In this document: piece by piece, positions 7,538-9,559 of the stretch
Layout: each line of letters opens with the position of its first letter
Position numbering within the stretch: the stretch's first letter is position 1
Origin: Flavobacteriales bacterium
Lineage (GTDB): Bacteria > Bacteroidota > Bacteroidia > Flavobacteriales_E > Vicingaceae
Length of the DNA stretch: 9,559 nt
Reading direction: 5' to 3'
Assembly (NCBI GenBank): GCA_002402165.1
Contig: NVVI01000009.1
Location: 77,738 to 87,296 of the forward strand
Notes under the pieces: generated by a model
Seen by the model: only the letters and a program-made list of their open reading frames with translations
Told to the model about the DNA's origin: nothing
Database searches by the model: none
Program-made: the position numbers and the translations under genes

Positions 7538-7574
7538 ATATTTAATAACTTTTAACGTTTACAATATTTAATAA
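7537..7574. repeat. Two exact 12-bp direct repeats upstream of bamD
   Basis: AATATTTAATAA occurs at 7537-7548 and again, exactly, at 7563-7574, so the copies are 26 bp apart. Each contains the palindrome AAATATTT or AATATT. The second copy overlaps the region where the -33 element of the bamD promoter should lie. The spacing of about two and a half helical turns could suit a regulator, but in such AT-rich DNA chance is a fair explanation. Confidence 0.4.
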
Positions 7575-7596
7575 TTACAAGTTAATCTTATATTTG
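7567..7596 (+). promoter_or_regulatory. Bacteroidota-type sigma promoter for the bamD operon
   Basis: TATATTTG at 7589-7596 fits the Bacteroidota -7 consensus TAnnTTTG exactly. The -33 side is weak: TTTA at 7567-7570 matches three of four bases of TTTG, with an 18-nt spacer. Transcription in this group usually begins a few bases after the final G, which falls at about 7600-7602, at or beside the bamD ATG (7601). The message would then have almost no 5-prime leader. The box separates the housekeeping operon from the glycan block, although read-through from upstream is possible since no terminator is visible. Confidence 0.7.
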
Positions 7597-7600
7597 CCGC

Positions 7601-8410
7601 ATGTTAAAAAAATGGGGAGTCTTAATAGTATTAATTGCAATAATATCAGCTGGTTGCAGTAAATATCAAAAACTATTAAAGAGTTCTGACATGGACTTGA
7701 AGTATGAGGCTGCCATTAAGTATTATGATGCTGAAAAGTATGAAAAGGCAATGGCTTTGTTTGAGGAGTTAATTCCTTTATTTAGAGGTACAGATAGGGC
7801 TGAAAAAGTTTATTATTGTTATGCTTATTGTAATTTTCAGTTAAACCTCCTTTACTCTTCTTCTTATCATTTTAAGAAATTTTCAACCACCTATCCATTA
7901 AGTGAGCACGCAGAAGAAACTTTATTTATGTATGCCTATTCTAATTATTTATTATCTCCATCGCCAACATTAGATGCATCTGATACAAGATCTGGAATTA
8001 ATGCGTTACAACTTTTTATCAATACCTATCCAAAGCATAAATTGGTAGATTCTAGCAATGTGTTAATGGATAAATTAAGAGCTAAACTTGAGATAAAATC
8101 GTATTTAGATTCCAAACAATATTTTAAAATATTTAAATTTAAAGCAGCTATTATATCTATTAATAACACTTTGCTGGATTTCCCAGAAACTGAATATAGA
8201 GAAGAGTTGACGTTTTTAATACTTAAATCAAACTTTTTATTAGCAGAGAATAGTATAAAGAAAAAAAAATTACAAAGAATTAACGATACTATAGATGCTT
8301 ATTATACCTTTGTTGATTCTTTTAAAGAAAGTAAGTACTTAAAAGAAGCTCAAACTATCTTTACAAAGACAAGTGAGATGAGAAATAATATTAAAATAAA
8401 AAATTCGTAA
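7601..8410 (+). CDS. bamD: Outer-membrane protein assembly factor BamD (lipoprotein, TPR)
   Basis: The 269-residue protein is predicted to be BamD, the lipoprotein that works with BamA to insert beta-barrel proteins into the outer membrane. A lipoprotein signal peptide (1-18) ends in the lipobox ISAGC, with lipidated Cys19. No run of acidic residues follows the Cys, so the Bacteroidota surface-export signal is absent and a periplasm-facing position fits. The rest is TPR-like helical repeats: EAAIKYYDAEKYEKAMALFE (36-55), a second unit around 68-100 ending in FSTTYP, and the BamD-typical NALQLFINTYPKHK (134-147), followed by helices to about 260. The length is normal for the family. Early Lys-rich MLKKW and the lipobox fix the ATG at 7601. 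It opens a conserved operon, and its stop overlaps the next start as TAATG. Confidence 0.92.
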   Translation: MLKKWGVLIVLIAIISAGCSKYQKLLKSSDMDLKYEAAIKYYDAEKYEKAMALFEELIPLFRGTDRAEKVYYCYAYCNFQLNLLYSSSYHFKKFSTTYPLSEHAEETLFMYAYSNYLLSPSPTLDASDTRSGINALQLFINTYPKHKLVDSSNVLMDKLRAKLEIKSYLDSKQYFKIFKFKAAIISINNTLLDFPETEYREELTFLILKSNFLLAENSIKKKKLQRINDTIDAYYTFVDSFKESKYLKEAQTIFTKTSEMRNNIKIKNS

Positions 8411-8754
8411 TGATGAACTTTAAATCTACAAATGCTGAAACAACTACTGTTACTAGAGATATGAACGAAATAGAAGAGGTGACAGGAAATATATATGAAT
8501 CTTGTGTAGTTGTATCTAAAAGATCAAATCAATTAGCAATAGATTTAAAAGAAGAGCTAATTGGTAAATTAAACGAATTTGCTTCTACTACAGATAATCT
8601 TGAAGAGATTTTTGAGAATAGAGAGCAAATAGAGATTTCAAGATTTTACGAAAGACTTCCTAAAGTTAATGCAATGGCATTAAAAGAATTTTTAGACGAT
8701 AAAATATATTATAGAATGCCTTCTGATACTTCAGATGAGGAAGGAGGAGAATAA
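8410..8754 (+). CDS. rpoZ: DNA-directed RNA polymerase subunit omega, Bacteroidota type
   Basis: The 114-residue protein matches my memory of the small Bacteroidota family annotated as RpoZ or an omega-like subunit. Recognisable parts are an N-terminal stretch TTTVTRDMNEI (11-21), GNIYESCVVVSKRSNQL (26-42), corresponding to the omega core helix that contacts the beta-prime subunit, and FENREQIEISRFYERLPK (68-85). The C-terminus is acidic (DTSDEEGGE). Omega stabilises beta-prime and assists polymerase assembly. Similarity to proteobacterial RpoZ is weak outside the core, so many annotations leave it hypothetical. Position supports the call: bamD, this gene and coaBC are adjacent in many Bacteroidota. 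Two ATGs in tandem (8410 and 8413) make the start uncertain by one residue; 8410 forms a TAATG overlap with the bamD stop. Confidence 0.85.
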   Translation: MMNFKSTNAETTTVTRDMNEIEEVTGNIYESCVVVSKRSNQLAIDLKEELIGKLNEFASTTDNLEEIFENREQIEISRFYERLPKVNAMALKEFLDDKIYYRMPSDTSDEEGGE

Positions 8755-8762
8755 ATTACACA

Positions 8763-9559
8763 ATGCTTAGCGGAAAAAATATTCTTCTTGGAGTTACAGG
8801 AGGAATTGCAGCCTACAAAACCGCAACCCTAATAAGATTATTTAAAAAATCAGGAGCTAATGTTCAAGTAGTAATGACTCCTGATTCAAAAGAATTTGTT
8901 ACACCATTAACATTGTCAACTTTATCAGAAAACCCTGTTCACATAGAATTTTCTGAGGATGAAACTGGTAAATGGAATAGTCATGTCGACTTAGGCTTAT
9001 GGGCAGACTTATTTATCATTGCCCCAGCAACAGCTAATACTATTAGTAAAATGGCAAATGGGTTGTGTGATAATTTACTATTAGCAACCTATCTTTCTGC
9101 TAAATGTACAGTTTTTGTTGCTCCTGCCATGGATTTAGATATGTATAAGCATGCCACTACAAAAAAAAATTTAGACATTTTAGCTTCAAATGGTAATAAA
9201 ATTATTAAAGCTCAATTTGGTGAATTAGCAAGCGGATTAGTTGGGGAAGGAAGAATGGAGGAACCAGAAAATATTGTTAAATATATTTATAACTTCTTAA
9301 AAGAAGGACTTGTTTTATCAGGAAAAAAAATATTAATAACTGCTGGCCCAACTTTTGAACAAATTGATTCTGTTCGCTTTATTGGCAATAATTCTTCTGG
9401 GAAAATGGGGTATGCTTTAGCAGAAGAAGCACATAAGCTAGGTGCCACTATTACTCTAGTCTCTGGGCCAACAAAAATAAATACTACAAAAACGATTAAT
9501 AAAATAAATGTAAGATCAGCAGAAGAGATGTTCAATTCTGTACATGAAAATTATAAAGA
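8763..9559 (+). CDS. coaBC: Bifunctional phosphopantothenoylcysteine decarboxylase / phosphopantothenate-cysteine ligase (CoaBC, Dfp), 3-prime truncated
   Basis: The reading frame stays open for 265 codons to the window end; a full protein is about 400 residues, so roughly the last third is missing. CoaBC makes 4-prime-phosphopantetheine for coenzyme A: CoaB joins cysteine to phosphopantothenate and CoaC, an FMN enzyme, decarboxylates the product. The CoaC domain (1 to about 180) shows [10 protein letters not shown] (10-19), His74 in [32 protein letters not shown] (87-106), PAMDLDMY (121-128) and [13 protein letters not shown] (153-165). CoaB begins at about 186 with [13 protein letters not shown] (190-202) and [15 protein letters not shown] (209-223). 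Two positions differ from the E. coli enzyme: Asp124 in place of Asn in PAMN, and Ser157 where the active-site Cys of the ACG motif is expected. I recall both as usual in Bacteroidota. The gene starts 8 nt after rpoZ, so it is probably cotranscribed. Confidence 0.95.
   Translation, partial: MLSGKNILLGVTGGIAAYKTATLIRLFKKSGANVQVVMTPDSKEFVTPLTLSTLSENPVHIEFSEDETGKWNSHVDLGLWADLFIIAPATANTISKMANGLCDNLLLATYLSAKCTVFVAPAMDLDMYKHATTKKNLDILASNGNKIIKAQFGELASGLVGEGRMEEPENIVKYIYNFLKEGLVLSGKKILITAGPTFEQIDSVRFIGNNSSGKMGYALAEEAHKLGATITLVSGPTKINTTKTINKINVRSAEEMFNSVHENYK

Noticed and set aside
7538..7566. Terminator after the GT-C-like gene.
   Set aside because: The stretch is AT-rich, but no GC-containing hairpin followed by a T-run is visible.
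8261..8269. Runs of nine A in bamD (8261-8269) and coaBC (9161-9169) as phase-variation tracts.
   Set aside because: They encode Lys or Lys-Asn stretches, both genes are essential-type housekeeping genes, and such runs are expected in DNA this AT-rich.
8741..8747. AAGGAGG as a Shine-Dalgarno site for coaBC.
   Set aside because: It is 15 nt from the ATG at 8763, longer than useful spacing, and is explained by the Glu/Gly-rich end of the omega-like protein.

Overview
The window is AT-rich, tightly packed bacterial DNA, with every gene on the + strand. Three signs point to the Bacteroidota, probably Flavobacteriales or a close relative: the order bamD, a Bacteroidota-type omega subunit gene, coaBC; a -7 box of the form TAnnTTTG placed almost on a start codon; and a TPR plus SpoIIE-type phosphatase with the YAKRIQKAIIPS signature common in that phylum. 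The phylum call is firm and the finer placement is a guess. No RNA genes, CRISPR arrays, transposases or integrases were found, and no stretch over 100 bases lacks a gene.

Region 1 (37-7537) is a six-gene block for building a glycan or glycolipid. It encodes a Gfo/Idh/MocA oxidoreductase resembling NDP-hexose 3-ketoreductases, a class I SAM methyltransferase, a membrane-anchored family 2 glycosyltransferase of the polyprenyl-phosphate type, a large TPR/SpoIIE phosphatase, an extended SDR (sugar epimerase/dehydratase type), and a multi-pass protein resembling GT-C glycosyltransferases. From the methyltransferase onward all five genes are joined by 4-nt stop/start overlaps (ATGA, TTGA, ATGA, ATGA). 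The only real gap in the block (1000-1046) holds a short REP-like imperfect palindrome. No promoter for the block is visible, so it probably begins upstream of the window.

Region 2 (7538-9559) is a housekeeping operon: bamD (outer-membrane assembly lipoprotein), rpoZ-like (RNA polymerase omega), and coaBC (coenzyme A synthesis, cut by the window end). It starts from a good TAnnTTTG box whose predicted transcription start is at or next to the bamD ATG, which suggests a leaderless message.

Working model (inference): the reductase, SDR and methyltransferase make or modify a deoxy- or methylated sugar. The GT2 enzyme loads a sugar onto a polyprenyl phosphate, and the GT-C-like protein transfers it on the periplasmic side. 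The most unusual point is that a transmembrane TPR-sensor phosphatase is translationally locked into the middle of this set, which makes it a candidate dedicated regulator of the glycan pathway.
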